A stretch of 64,000 nucleotides of DNA from Limnomonas spitsbergensis (taxonomy: Eukaryota > Chlorophyta > Chlorophyceae > Chlamydomonadales), in contig JAYJMM010000104.1 of assembly GCA_037349105.1 (NCBI GenBank), positions 716,001 through 780,000 on the forward strand, read 5' to 3'. Below the pieces are notes generated by a model. That model was given only the letters and a program-made list of their open reading frames with translations. It was not told the origin of the DNA and searched no databases. The translations under genes were made by a program, and so were the position numbers. Numbering within the stretch: the first letter of the stretch is position 1; every line of letters starts with the position of its first letter. Shown here piece after piece: positions 47,090-58,039 of the stretch.

Positions 47090-48309
47090 ATGACACGTGA
47101 CTTCTTGGAACACCACCCGACCCTCCACGGGACTGGTGTAACTCCTCCGGGAATTCGCGGGGACAGGTTGAGGACACACGTTCCGGAGGTCGGTGGTGCA
47201 AGTCCTGGCCCTGTTGAGGGTCGGGGGCACACATCACGGCCTTCTTGGGGGTCGGTGACACACGGCCCAGGCCCCCCATGGTCAGTGACACACGTCCCGG
47301 CCATCCTTAGGGTCGATGGCACACGTCCCGGCGGCCCTCCTTGGGGTCGGTGACACACATCCCGGCTTTCCCACGGGTCAATGGCACACGTCCCAGGCCT
47401 CCCGGAGGGCGGTGACACATCCCGGCCCTCCCGGGGGTGGGAGGCACACGTCCTGGCCCGTCCGGGGTCGGTGGCACACGTCGCGGCCCTCCCGGGGGTC
47501 GGTAGGGCCGGTGACTCAAGTCCGGCCCTCCCGGAGGTCGGTAGGGTCGGTGGCACAAGTCCCGGCTTGCGGGGGTCGGTGACACAAATCCCGGCCCTCC
47601 CTTGGGTGTTTGGCACAAGTCCTTGCCTTCCCGAGGTTCAGGGACACTCGTCCAATCCCTCCCAGTGGTCGGAGGCACACGTCCCGTCCCTCCCGGGGGT
47701 CGGAGGCACACGCCCCTGCCCTACCTATGGTAGGAGGCACATGTCCCGTCCCTCCCAGGTCGGTAGCACACGTCCCGGCCCTCCTGGGGGTCGCTGCCAC
47801 ACGTCCCGTCCGTCCTAGGGGTCGGTGGCATATGTCCCGTCCCTCCCGGGGGTCAGTGGCATCAGTCCAGTTCCTTCCGGGTGTCGGTGGCACATGTCAC
47901 GGCCTTTCCGGGGGTCGGTGGCACATGTCCCGGCCCTCATGGGGGTCGGTGGTACACGTCCCAGCCCTCCCGGGGGTCGGAGACACACGTCACGGCCCTC
48001 CCGGGGGTCGGTGACACAAGTCCCAACCCTCCCGGGCGTCGGTGGCACAAATCCCTGCCTTCCCTGGGTCAGGGACACAAGTCCCAGCCCTCCCGGGGGT
48101 CGGTGACATAAGTCCTAACCCTCCCAGGCGTCGGTGGCACAAATCCCCGTCTTCCTGGGGCCGTCAGAAACACATATGTACAGATACTCCCGGGGGTGGG
48201 AGGCACACGTCCCGTCTCTCCCGGGGGTCGGTGGCACACGTCCCGGCCCTCGGCCAAGGGGTCGGTGACACCCGTCCCAGCCCTCCCGGCGGGGGTCGGT
48301 GACACACGG
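47090..48309. repeat. ~30-bp minisatellite, left part
   Basis: About forty units of 28-34 bp with the consensus GGGGTCGGTGACACACGTCC followed by CGGCCCTCCC. Length changes of 1-3 bp keep shifting the frame, so the open frames over the array are artefacts. The array is broken at 48309 by the 12.6-kb element and resumes at 60895. Confidence 0.92.
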
Positions 48310-50266
48310 GGCGGGTCATATGTATCGTAAAAGCGTGGACAGGCCCAGCAGTGCAAGGAGGTTAGGTCATGAATTGTGTCGCACCATAAAGCAGTAACCG
48401 TGATATTATGGTAAAAGCCGGTCAGGGCGCCTTAGAGAGGCGCCCTCTACTCACAACTACGGTACATCACCGTACACAAAGGCACCTTGTACTACACTGC
48501 TGAGATACTAGAGATACAAGGGCTATAAAGGACTGTATAAAGTACTGGTACCAAGACAGCCCTAGTGGAAGCTCCTCACTGGTTGGCCTGCCTGGGCGCC
48601 CCTGACTCGTGGATACCGCCCCTACTACTTTATTTGCCCCCCGCTCCCAACGTTAAGCCCTTGGGGCATGCGTGGGGAGCCGGAATAGGGGTGGTACTGA
48701 AATAAAAATCATTCAGATATGTACAATCAGAAACTTGAAGTTCCCTAACGTCTGCATGCAAACCAGATAGTCTTGAGAAATAAAAATCCACTTGCTTCAG
48801 CGGCCAACCCGTTGTCCAGCTTATGCGTTCAGCGAACACCCCGAAAGACCCCTTAGCTACTCCAAATCACCCCCTGGCCTGATCAGGGCAAAAGAAACCA
48901 GAAATCAGCCTTCAAAGTCATGCCTGGGTAAATCCACTAGTCATTGACATCCATCATGGCGCGTCTCTAGCTCCATGAAAACACAGAAAGGGGAAGAAAA
49001 TACTGATGCTCTCGCCCCACTGCGCCGTTGACACCTGGCCCATAAGGCGATGTGCGCAGTAGCAGCTGTATCCCCCCCTAACCATGCCCCCCCGCTGGTT
49101 TTGAGCCCCAGGCAGCAGTCCTTGCTTGGCGCTAACAGGCTCGAAATATAAATCCAAGTTTACTAATCTCCAGCGCCAGCGCCCTCGTCCCTATGTACTC
49201 CCGTGGCTCGCTGCTCCTGCTGCTACGGTACTTGATTAATATTGCATACTCGGCTAGCTGTGCCTCGCTGGCCGTCTGTCCACTGCCTGCTGTGTACTGC
49301 GGAGGCCAACCGTACCGCACTAGTAGGAGGTGCTCCTCCCATTGTGCTGGCGCTAGCCCGTTCCTGCCAGGTACGTGGCGTGGGGACCGTCAAGTGCTCA
49401 GCTGCCCTCGGCTGCCGCTCTGGGGGGTTTGGCTCCCCCCGAATCCTTCCCAGGCAGCCATCTGCCCCTCGAGGGCCGACTGACTCCTCCTCTTCGTTGG
49501 AAGCCTAGCGCCACCTTGGACCGCTCGCAGGGTGACGTTGGCCTCTCCCCTGCCATTGGTGTACAAGATGCCATATTGCCATTAAGTCCGCTCGCCACTG
49601 GTCTTGCAATAACCCGCTCCTCCTGCCGGGTGGCAGGGTTGGTCTACTAGGTGTCCAACGTGCCGGCTTTCTCCCCTCGCTTGTCTCTCCCGCCTCTTCC
49701 TCCTCTTCTGTCTCTTCCACCTCTTCTGTCTCTTCCTCCTCTGTCGTCTCCTCCTCCCATGCCGTCTCTTCTTCCTCACCCGTCTCTTCCTCCTCTTCCG
49801 CTTCTTCTACCGCAGGCCTGTGATCTGTGACCACCAGGTCTCCCATTTTCAGGGCGAACTTCTCCCACAGCACCACCTGAAGGGTCAGCACACTCAGTGG
49901 TTTGCTCCTCATTGGTCATGTGCAGGTAGTTGGGCACAGTGATCATGAACGCGCTCATCTTGACCATAGTGGCCACTGGCAGCCCTTCATGGAACATGTG
50001 CGAGACTGAGTGAAGTTTTTGAAGTGAAGTTTTTACAGTCCAACAGAGCATCACACTTGATGCATGGGACATGTGCCCGTAAAGCGGCGGTACAGGCACT
50101 TGATACACTAGGACAGAAAGCGAAAACCAGTGACCCCCCTGGGCAAGCAACTAGCACACAACCACGACAGTGGCGTGGGAATGAACCCCATAGTTGCAGA
50201 AGATAAGCCCCAGCCATAAAACATGACGTGGGTGCAAAAGAGTTCGTTTGAGAACCGCCTAGAGAG

Positions 50267-51506
50267 TTAGGGGGGAGACAGGAATTTTGGCAGAGTTTTG
50301 AGATGATTCTCTCTTTTCATCATACACTGAAAGATAAAACAACCAAATTTCTTCCAGAACACATATGCAGAATCCGCTGCATTCAGTTTGCCCCACACTC
50401 CATTTGCGTACCGTTTCATGGCCTCATCCTCGTCCTCTAGGAAATTATGGAAAGTAAGGTTAAACTGAAAACGAAGGTCTGTATAGAACGGGCAGTAAAT
50501 CATGTGAAGCTCATCCTCCCGACATTTAAGATTGCAACATCTACAAATCCTCTCGCTACGAGGCACACAGGGTTTCTCAAAGCGCCCCGTCTCAACATTC
50601 AGCCAATGCGACCCCATGCATCCGATACCGGGCTACAGCGAAAATAATATTAGGCTTACTCAAATTGTACCAGAAAGTCTCCTTCACATCACGCTTAATT
50701 TGGAACCACTTAGAGAACGTAAACAATTTGAACCCCGAGCGTTCTGAGTCAGGAGCAGCACGTACTGACAGGGCCGTACGTGGCATGTCCCTGGAAATTT
50801 TGGAAAGCCACTGATCCCTAGCTGAATTCACAATGACCTCAATATCCAAAGAGGTATTGGCTGATGCAGTCAATAAATCAATACCCAGAGTCATCAATAT
50901 GGTAGACAGGAAACCAGCCCAACAAAGTGAAGTGCCTGCCTTCGCCAAATCACAACTTTCCTGCATAGCCATTTTCACAAGGTCATTGTCAGGCCTCAGA
51001 TTAATTCTATTCCAAAACTCAGGGTCTGCTGCCAAAGTGGTCTTGAGTGCCTTCTGCCAAAGTGGTCCACTGCGTCTCTGGAGATCTGCAGCAACTCTGC
51101 TGTGGACAGGACCCTGTAGGCAAACGCCTCCTCTGTCTCCCCAAGCTTGACCTCTGGATCCAAGGTGGTCTTGACTCCCAGCTTGAGGTTAGTGATCGCT
51201 GATCTCTCGTCCGAGGTCGGCTTCCCCACCTCCTCCTTTACCACCCTGATCCACAGGGTAAGCAGGGAGACCTCACAACGCTGCCCTTCTGCTGGAGCGG
51301 ACCACAACTCCCTGATCCTCTCCACCTCCTTGGTGGCCCTGTCCCCTTATGGCGACCATCAGCGTCCCCACACTGGCAGGCTTGTCGTTCCACAGCCTGA
51401 CCAGGGAACGCACGAGCAGGGCCATGGCCGAGGGTGACTGACATGAACCCGCAATCTCCCCTGTCACCACTGCCAGTACCGGTGGCTCATCAGATAATGC
51501 CAGCAT
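50267..51506 (-). pseudogene. Frameshifted C-terminal part of a LINE-like reverse transcriptase polyprotein
   Basis: The minus-strand frame 51035-50592 ends in IIFAVARYRMHG. It continues after a one-base shift in 50617-50267 as SHWLNVETGRFEKP, then ERICRCCNLKC...ELHMIYCPFYTDLR. This is the typical tail of many LINE-type proteins: a 'fRcssH.l.iE.GR' block and a CxxC...H...C finger before 'CPxYxdlR'. Upstream frames (51325-50996 and 51506-51273) are open in pieces but not recognised. No polymerase core is visible in the element, so this is a relic. Confidence 0.65.
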
Positions 51507-51660
51507 GTTGTGCGACCCCCAGAAGCCACACGCTTGGCAGTACTACCTGGCCGCGACAGCCCCGGGATGGGCCATATCCAGCAGATGCACATTGCCCTGG
51601 ATGGTCGGGATCTTGGTGAACCTGGTCACCCCCACCAGCTGCAGGACCATCTGCGTACAG

Positions 51661-52783
51661 GGCGGGTCAGATGTATCGACACGTTTTAGGGGTACTGAGG
51701 TTTGACCCGCCGTCCCAACCTGGTTCACACTAGCAGTACCAACTGCAATTTGAAGCAATCTCTCTAGGAACTGCCTCGATCGACCTGGTGTGTTGCTACA
51801 TCGTCAACTGCTGTAATCAGTTGCCATATACACGGGTTATTGAGGTATGTTGGGGTATCATTTGAATCCGAATGGCAGTTGGATGCCAAAAACTGCCCCG
51901 TTGGGTACCAAACTTGCGGCGGCTGAGCCTGAAAAGTGGCCAAAACCCGGTTAAGGTGAAGCCTACAGTGAGTGTTGGTGGGCCATAGACGGAGGCATTG
52001 CCACCTTCCCTGGTTCATTTGGCCAATCCAACATGCAGATATGGCCTTCCATGTGGCCCACATCAGGGCTGTCTTTGATGGATTGGAATTCACTCCAAAC
52101 CTGTCTGATTGCTATGATGTCTGGTGATTCAGAGAGCCTGAGAGTAGCTCATTAAGACTGCCCACCCAATTTTTGCACCATTCCCCACTCCAGAGGCTGA
52201 AAATGTGGGGCAAAGGTGGCTTGTCAGGAAGCCATGCCCCTTGCCCCATGCAGCCCCTCAGCCATGCAAGCTCCCATATCACTGCCACTGAGTTCCAGAA
52301 TGCCTTAAGTCAGGTATCCACTCTTTATTCACACATCTTGATTTTCATCTCCTTTATTCCAGGCCCCCCTTCTTATCTAAGCTGAACCAGCCAGATCTGC
52401 CGAGGACTGGTTTTGCGAAAGGATGGAAAAACAACATTGGTGGTTTCAGAGCCACAATCCTAGGTTTTACATCAGGTAATACTTCAGCTATGGAGGCCAC
52501 CATGGCAATATAACATCCTCAAAAAATTAGAGGCATGCCCCTCAGCTTGGCCAAGTTATCTCAAAACATATATTGATTGGAGTTGGTGATTCTGTTAAGT
52601 GGACTCCTTAAGCCCATTGTGTTTGCGTTTGATTATCTCAAGGGACAGTTGGTGCCTACCAGTATTAGTGCACTAGTAGAAATCAGTTTAGAGCACAGTC
52701 AATGTGTAACTGATATCAAGTCATGACCTAACCTCCTTGCACTGCTGGGCCTGTCCACGTTTTTATGATACATATGACCCGCC
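51661..52783. mobile_element. 1123-bp internally deleted derivative of the 12.6-kb element, inverted and nested
   Basis: Positions 51661 to about 52720 match, in reverse complement, the right arm of the large element (about 59807-60888) closely over more than 1 kb. Positions about 52721-52783 match, in reverse complement, its left end (48310-48372). The junction at about 52720 is therefore an internal deletion joining both termini, giving a non-autonomous copy. Both ends keep the GGCGGGTCA terminus. No clear target duplication. Confidence 0.85.
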
Positions 52784-52845
52784 CTGCTGTATGCAGCTGC
52801 AGGGTCACTTCCGCCTGCTCCATGTCCAGCTCTCCTTTTTATGTT

Positions 52846-54303
52846 TCATCGACTCCCGCCTGTCACCGGATCCGCGCCTGTCATGGCCGCCTGATCTGGA
52901 CTCTTCAGAACTGGAGCTGGATCTTGAACCTCCACCACCGTTACCGCCCCAGTTGGGCCATAGATGGGTCGGTGCTGTCTACCCTCATGGCCACTGCCGC
53001 CTCGTGACAGCTCCCCAACTGATGGCTGCTGTCTGGTCACACTCCTAGGGGCCCGGCTACCCTCGGACGGCTGTCGATCTTTTCCTTCCCGGGATCTTTG
53101 CCCCCCGTCGGTTGGATCTTGATCCGCCTCACTCCTGGGCCTCCTATCGCCCATATATGATTGGTGGTCAGCCCCATCTCTGCACCTTCTCTCATCCACA
53201 GACGGCTGGCGTGACCCTGGAGGGCGCCCCCTTCCAATGGGCCCAGCATGCTGCCTGGGGGGATCATAGCTGGGCCGGCTGGGCTGCGCACCTCCTGTGC
53301 ACATCCCAGGCCCTGAGCCCGCCTGTCCTCTACCATGATCACCCGGCGCCTCAAGGAAATCCTCTCTCCAGGCCACCCTGGGCTGATCACCTGCCTGCAG
53401 ATCCGGGCCACCCCTTTCTGGGTGACCGCCCCTTTTGTCTGCCTGCGTACAGAAGCCAGCCGCCCGGTCCCACGGGAACACTTCAATTGTAGCCCACTGG
53501 TCCTGTGCTCCCTGCTCAAACTTGGACCAGCTGTCGGGCGGTGCCCGGCCCCCTGGCTGCTTGTGCCCGGTCAACGCCTTCAGGGGCACACGCCGCATCT
53601 GCGCCCCCGGACTGTGAAATCCTCCCCATTCTGGGTCCTGCTCGTCACCTTCCTCCGCGTCTGTTTCATACAAATCCTGCTCCCCCCGCATCATAAGGTG
53701 ACATCGATCCGCGAAGGTTGTAATTGCTCGGTCCGCTTCCTGCCGGGTCACTCCCTTGGACACCCTTCCAAGGCCAGCCAACAGCATACGCCTGTCAATC
53801 TCGGTGTGTGGGATCCCCATGAGGGCTTTTGTGGCCCACTTCCTGAGGTGATGCCTCCGGAAATTCTCTATGGCCATCGCCAGGTCACTGCTGTGAGAGG
53901 AATGCGTGGCACACACCGCCTTCCACAAACCGGCAAGATCTTGCACCAGCACGCTCCACCCTATTGGAAAGGCCTCCACTTCCTCCTGATCCTCCATGTC
54001 CACTGAAATCCTGCTTGCACCGCCCCCAGTCCCACTGGGACGTACAGCCTGTCCACCGGTCACGGATGTCCGAGCTGGGTTGTTGAAATACCTGTACAGG
54101 CTTCCACCTTGATCTTGGTACCTCTGCTCTCCCAACCTGGGTCTGCCCCCCCCGGGCCCTTGGACTGACCTGCCGGCACTGGAAGGAACCTTGGACCGCA
54201 TCGTGTCATACCCCGCGGACGTGGGTGCTGCTAGAACGGGTACGGTATTTGGCGCGGCTGCGCCTGCTGCCTCTGGTGGGACCCATACTTGGGTGACAAC
54301 CAC
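52846..54303 (-). CDS. Hypothetical 485-aa ORF of the 12.6-kb element
   Basis: The longest non-repetitive open frame in the element. It has a Pro/Gly-rich N-terminal third and a more ordered segment at about residues 115-215 (FPIGWSVLVQDLAGLWKAVC, FRRHHLRKWATKALMGIPHT, ITTFADRCHLMMRGEQDLYE). An acidic patch follows (ETDAEEGDEQDPEW), then a long Arg/Gly/Pro-rich tail. I recognise no family. The basic tail and position after a Cys-rich ORF would suit a Gag-like nucleic-acid-binding protein, but that is inference. The start is the first Met of the frame and may not be real. Confidence 0.45.
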   Translation of the reverse strand: MVVTQVWVPPEAAGAAAPNTVPVLAAPTSAGYDTMRSKVPSSAGRSVQGPGGGRPRLGEQRYQDQGGSLYRYFNNPARTSVTGGQAVRPSGTGGGASRISVDMEDQEEVEAFPIGWSVLVQDLAGLWKAVCATHSSHSSDLAMAIENFRRHHLRKWATKALMGIPHTEIDRRMLLAGLGRVSKGVTRQEADRAITTFADRCHLMMRGEQDLYETDAEEGDEQDPEWGGFHSPGAQMRRVPLKALTGHKQPGGRAPPDSWSKFEQGAQDQWATIEVFPWDRAAGFCTQADKRGGHPERGGPDLQAGDQPRVAWREDFLEAPGDHGRGQAGSGPGMCTGGAQPSRPSYDPPRQHAGPIGRGRPPGSRQPSVDERRCRDGADHQSYMGDRRPRSEADQDPTDGGQRSREGKDRQPSEGSRAPRSVTRQQPSVGELSRGGSGHEGRQHRPIYGPTGAVTVVEVQDPAPVLKSPDQAAMTGADPVTGGSR

Positions 54304-54583
54304 ATGGGCTCCCGGATGCTTTCCTGCTCAACATCTTCCACCCTGCCCCCCTTGGGTTTGGCTCTTCTTCCTCCTCACTGCTGGAGCCTGCCTCAGCCTT
54401 CTGGGGCTGGTGTGGCTCATGCACCCGCGGCTGACCCTGCCCCGGGTTCTCAACCGCCTCCCGCGCTGCCTGCCTTGCTCCTCCCCGCTGGATGTCGGCA
54501 TCCATGACATGCTCACATACTCTGTCGCTGTGCTCGCACTCGAACCCGCAGAACATGCATACTCCTCCTTTGAACCGCCTCAT
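54206..54583 (-). CDS. Cys/His-rich ORF fragment (possible zinc-binding)
   Basis: A 125-aa frame starting MRRFKGGVCMFCGFECEHSD, with Cys at 9, 12, 16 and 23 and His at 18 and 25. The clustered Cys/His spacing could bind zinc, but it fits no standard finger exactly. A Glu run (SSSEEEEEPNP) follows. It overlaps the 485-aa ORF in another frame, so at most one is right over the overlap unless a frameshift or intron joins them. Confidence 0.35.
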   Translation of the reverse strand: MRRFKGGVCMFCGFECEHSDRVCEHVMDADIQRGGARQAAREAVENPGQGQPRVHEPHQPQKAEAGSSSEEEEEPNPRGAGWKMLSRKASGSPCGCHPSMGPTRGSRRSRAKYRTRSSSTHVRGV

Positions 54584-54833
54584 GGCCTAACGCATGCCAT
54601 TGCGGATTTCTATCGGCTGCTGACGAACGCGATCCTCCCAGAGCCTGGCCAGGTCCACCTCTGCATGCGCCACATCATATATTGCTGCCAGACATGCATT
54701 TCTGTTGCTGCAGCCGTCCTCGGGTGCTGGCACCGGAGACCTGCTGCTCCTAGCTGCCTCCAGGTCACTGTTATCTGCCCTGCATGTCACTGACTGGCTG
54801 GAACTGCTTTGGCCGTCTGGGCCGAGATTCAGG

Positions 54834-55211
54834 CTAGGGCTGGCTTGACCCACTGGCTCCACATGCTCTGCTGAGCGGAAGCCCCCCTGCCTGGGCAATC
54901 TGGGGCGCGCACCCCTGCTGCAACTGCGGCTGTGCTTCTTCTTTTACATCGTGACCGGCCTGCTCAGCCCTGTGCCCCCCAGGTAGTGCCACGTGCCACG
55001 CAACCATGGCTGTGTGCTGCAGCTGTTGCTCTTTCTCCTCCTCGCCTTGTGGCAGCAGCGCCTGGAGTTTCTTTTCCAAGCGATGCTTCGTCATCCTCAG
55101 CTGCCTGGTCATTCTCATCTGCCAGGCCATCCCTGGCTGCCTGGCCATCCACAGCTGCCGGGCCATTCCTTTGAGCTTCTGCCGGTACCAGTTCACCTCT
55201 TCCCTCAGCAT
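54834..55211 (-). CDS. Coiled-coil-like ORF fragment
   Basis: A 125-aa frame with REEVNWYRQKLKGMARQLWM and then repeated 'MARQ/MTRQLRM' heptad-like units followed by HRLEKKLQALLPQGEEEKEQ. The pattern is Met/Gln/Leu-rich and helical. It lies between the 29-aa repeat region upstream and the Cys-rich ORF downstream on the same strand, as pieces of one interrupted gene might. Confidence 0.4.
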   Translation of the reverse strand: MLREEVNWYRQKLKGMARQLWMARQPGMAWQMRMTRQLRMTKHRLEKKLQALLPQGEEEKEQQLQHTAMVAWHVALPGGHRAEQAGHDVKEEAQPQLQQGCAPQIAQAGGLPLSRACGASGSSQP

Positions 55212-55559
55212 GGGTATGGATATTTCCTGCTATTCTGACCCATCAGGATTCTCTGCCGCAACGGGCTTGGGTGAGTGTCCTCTGTGTTCCCCCTGGGCGC
55301 TGCCCTGGCTGGTTGGACCTGTTTCCCTTGTGCCCGGGATCGCCTGCCTTGCCCCTTCAGTTGGACCATGCACGGCCAACCCCTCTGGCAGGTTGCCTGC
55401 CTGGCCCCCCTTCAGTCCTGAGGCCTCGACCTGGCCGTCGGCAGCTGCATGCACACCTGTCACACCCTTGGGCGCCCCCAGCTGTTTGTTGGCCTGCTGG
55501 GCCGCCCCCTTGGCCCAACTGGTTTGTCAGCCACCTGCTGGTAAACGCGCGCCATATTT

Positions 55560-56212
55560 TCCGAATACAGTTGGCTCGGCTCGCAGCCACCGGCCACAAC
55601 AGGTGTCACAGGAGCTGCCTCCCTCTGCAAGCACAGCCGCGACGCCTGCGCCTGCAGTTGGCCCAGCTCGTAGCCACCGGCCACCACAGGTGTCACAGGA
55701 GCTGCCTCCCTCTGCAAGCACATCAGCGACGCCTGCACCTGCATCTGGCCCGGCTCGCAGCCACCGGCCACCACAGGTGTCACAGGAGCTGCCTCCCTCT
55801 GCCAGCACAGCCGCGACGCCTGCGCCTGCAGTTGGCCCAGTTCGCAGCCACCGGCCACCACACGTGCAACAGGAGCTGCCTCCCTCTGCAAGCACAGCCT
55901 TGACGCCTGCACCTGCAGTTGGCCCGGCTCGCAGCCACCGGCCACCACAGGTGTCACAGGAGCTGCCCCCCTCTGCAAGCACAACCGTGTCGCCTGCACC
56001 TGCAGTTGGCCCGGCTCGCAGCCACCGGCCACCACAGGTGTCACATGAGCTGCCTCCCTCTGCAAGCACATCAGCGACGCCTGCACATGCAGCTGGCCCG
56101 GCTCGCAGCCACCGGCCACCACAGGTGTCACAGGAGCTGCCTCCCTCTGCAAGCACAGCCGCGACGCCTGCACCTGCATCTGGCCCGGCTCGCGGCCAAC
56201 GGCCACCGGCTT
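55560..56212. repeat. 87-bp tandem repeat, about 7.5 copies
   Basis: Units start at TTGGCCCGGCTCGCAGCCAC near 55571, 55658, 55745, 55832, 55919, 56006, 56093 and 56180, an exact 87-bp period. Because 87 is a multiple of three, long frames stay open on both strands: 29-aa repeats with PPSAS on plus and with LCLQREAAPVTPVVAGGCEP on minus. The minus reading fits the strand of the neighbouring ORFs. Confidence 0.95.
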
Positions 56213-56515
56213 GGGTGGACAGGCACTCCCTTTCGGAACACAGCTGATCAGGTGCATCTGCTCGCTAGCTACCGGGCTATCTCGCCTGGGTGGACAGGCA
56301 CTTTCTGCCGTAACACAGCTGATCAGGTGCAGCTCCTCGCTAGCTACCACGCTATCCCGCATGGGTGGACAGGCAATCCCTGTCGTAACACAGCTGATCA
56401 GGTGCAGCTGCTCGCTAGCTACCAGGCTATCCCGCCTGGGTGGATAGGCACTCCCTGCCGTAACACAGCTGATCAGGTGCAGCTGCTCGCTAGCTATCCC
56501 GCCTGGGTGGACAGG
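56212..56515. repeat. ~75-bp tandem repeat, four copies
   Basis: GGGTGGACAGGCACTCCCTG recurs near 56213, 56289, 56364, 56439 and, truncated, 56506. Each unit includes the AACACAGCTGATCAGGTGCA and CTCGCTAGCTACC blocks. Confidence 0.92.
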
Positions 56516-58018
56516 CCCTCTCCCGGGTCTGCTGTTGGTCCCTGGGACTTGGCTCACCTTCACTGCTGAGGATATCAAACATGGACCAGCCGTTGGGGGA
56601 TACCTGACTACTTGGCTGCTCCATACACCTGGTCAGTGCCTCCAAGGGTGCGCGCTGCTGGGGCACAGCCAGACTGCTTAACCCCGCCTCCTCTGCGTCA
56701 CACACAATTTTCCACACTCCAGTGGCCCACTGCCCTAGCCTGTTTCACCCTACCGGCTGGGCCAGATCCTCCTTCCTTTTTACTGGGGGCAATTCATTGG
56801 TGGCGGCTTTGGCTCCCTCTATCGCCTGCAGATCTGCAGGTTTCCTGATCACCTGATTTCCACCACGGGGCATCGTCCCACTCTCCTCTCCACTTGCCAC
56901 TCCCAGCGGCCTCTTCTGCGTCGCGTATTCTGGCCCACTGCATAGATCCGTGCCCCCTAGCTATAGCTGCGACACAGCCGTGTTTGGATCTGGAGCCGAC
57001 TCAGAGGCGCCTCCTCCCAGTTTCCAACCCTGCTCATACTCCAGGCCTTGCCCTAGTATTACCAGGTTTGATTGGGGCACTGGCCCACCTCGGCCGATCC
57101 CTGTGTGCGACACTGCCATATCTGGATCCAAAACCAGCTCAGGGGTGCCTCCTCCCAGTTTCAACCACTGCGCAAATTCCAGGCCATACCTTGAAATATC
57201 CAGGGTTGATTGGGGCACTGGCTCACCTCGGCCGATCCCTGTGTGCGACGCTGCCGTATCTGGATCCAAAACTCAGGGGTGCCTCCTCCCAGTTTCAACC
57301 ACTGCGCAAATTCCAGGCCCTGCCTTGAAATATCCAGGGTTGATTGGGGCACTGGCTCACATCGGCTGATCCCTGTGTGCGACACTGCCGTATCCGGATC
57401 CAAAACCAACTCAGGGGTGCCTCCTCCCAGTTTCAACCACTGCACAAATTCCAGGCCCTGCCTTGAAATATCCAGGGTTGATTGGGGCACCGGCTTTCAC
57501 ACTGGAATCGCTGACGTCTTCTGGGCCCGTGGTTCATTGCACCTCTGCAAAACCGGCTGGGTCACCACTGGCCTGGCTGGCGCCCCGTCCATCCTGACCA
57601 CTGTGGGCTCAGGCCTGGGCGCGTCCGTCTCCCTCTTGATCGGCACCTCGAGATCGGGCTCGGTCTCGACCCTCCGCGCAGCCCCTGTCCCTCCGGGCAG
57701 GCCCTGCAGCGGGGCTCCCTCTGACGCGCTGTCCTCTCCTGCACCACGGGTCTGCGAACCCTCAGTGGGCGGATCCAAGGTCAGCTCAAGAGTTCCTCCC
57801 TTAGGCGCCGGCCACTGTTCCGCTTTCAGGCCCAGCCTTGGTACATCGGACACTGGGCCACCTCGCCCGATCCCTCTGCTCGTCACTTCAACGCACACCG
57901 TGCCATCAGCCTGTCCAACATCGTGCGGTTCCACCCCCCTCAGCCTCCCACTGCGCCTCTGCGCATCTGGGTGCTGATGGCGATCTGGATCTAAAATTTG
58001 GTCCCTGCATTTGAGCAT
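56490..58018 (-). CDS. Repeat protein of the 12.6-kb element (N-terminal part, interrupted)
   Basis: Minus-strand frames 58018-57497, 57490-57161, 57269-56961 and 56717-56490 share a repeating unit of about 46 aa. Its features are IGRGGPV, then a LGLEFAQWLKLGGGTPELVL-like stretch, then DPDTAVSHTG. The first unit, VPRLGLKAEQWPAPKGGTLE followed by LTLDP, is diverged at DNA level but keeps the residue pattern, which favours minus as the coding strand. A stop after SAIPV (57497) and length changes break the frame. No known family. Confidence 0.45.
57000..57495. repeat. ~138-bp tandem repeat, four copies
   Basis: TTGATTGGGGCACYGGC starts units near 57067, 57206, 57338 and 57478. One copy lacks 6 bp (CCAGCT) within the GGATCCAAAACCAGCTCAGG block. 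A more diverged fifth copy, seen best at protein level, lies at 57780-57880. Confidence 0.9.
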
Positions 58019-58039
58019 TTCTGCTGGCTTGCTAGACAG

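Noticed and set aside
47068..48302. Overlapping 80-180-aa frames on both strands
   Set aside because: All lie in the 30-bp minisatellite; compositional openness without start context or domain.
49505..49912. Glu-rich 135-aa minus-strand frame (EEEEETGEEEE)
   Set aside because: Low-complexity TCCTCY tract on the plus strand; it could be a piece of the element's gene but cannot be supported on its own.
55006..56247. 413-aa plus-strand open frame with 29-aa PPSAS repeats
   Set aside because: It is kept open by the exact 87-bp period. The minus strand is open too and agrees with neighbouring minus-strand ORFs and the residue-level conservation at 56961-58018.
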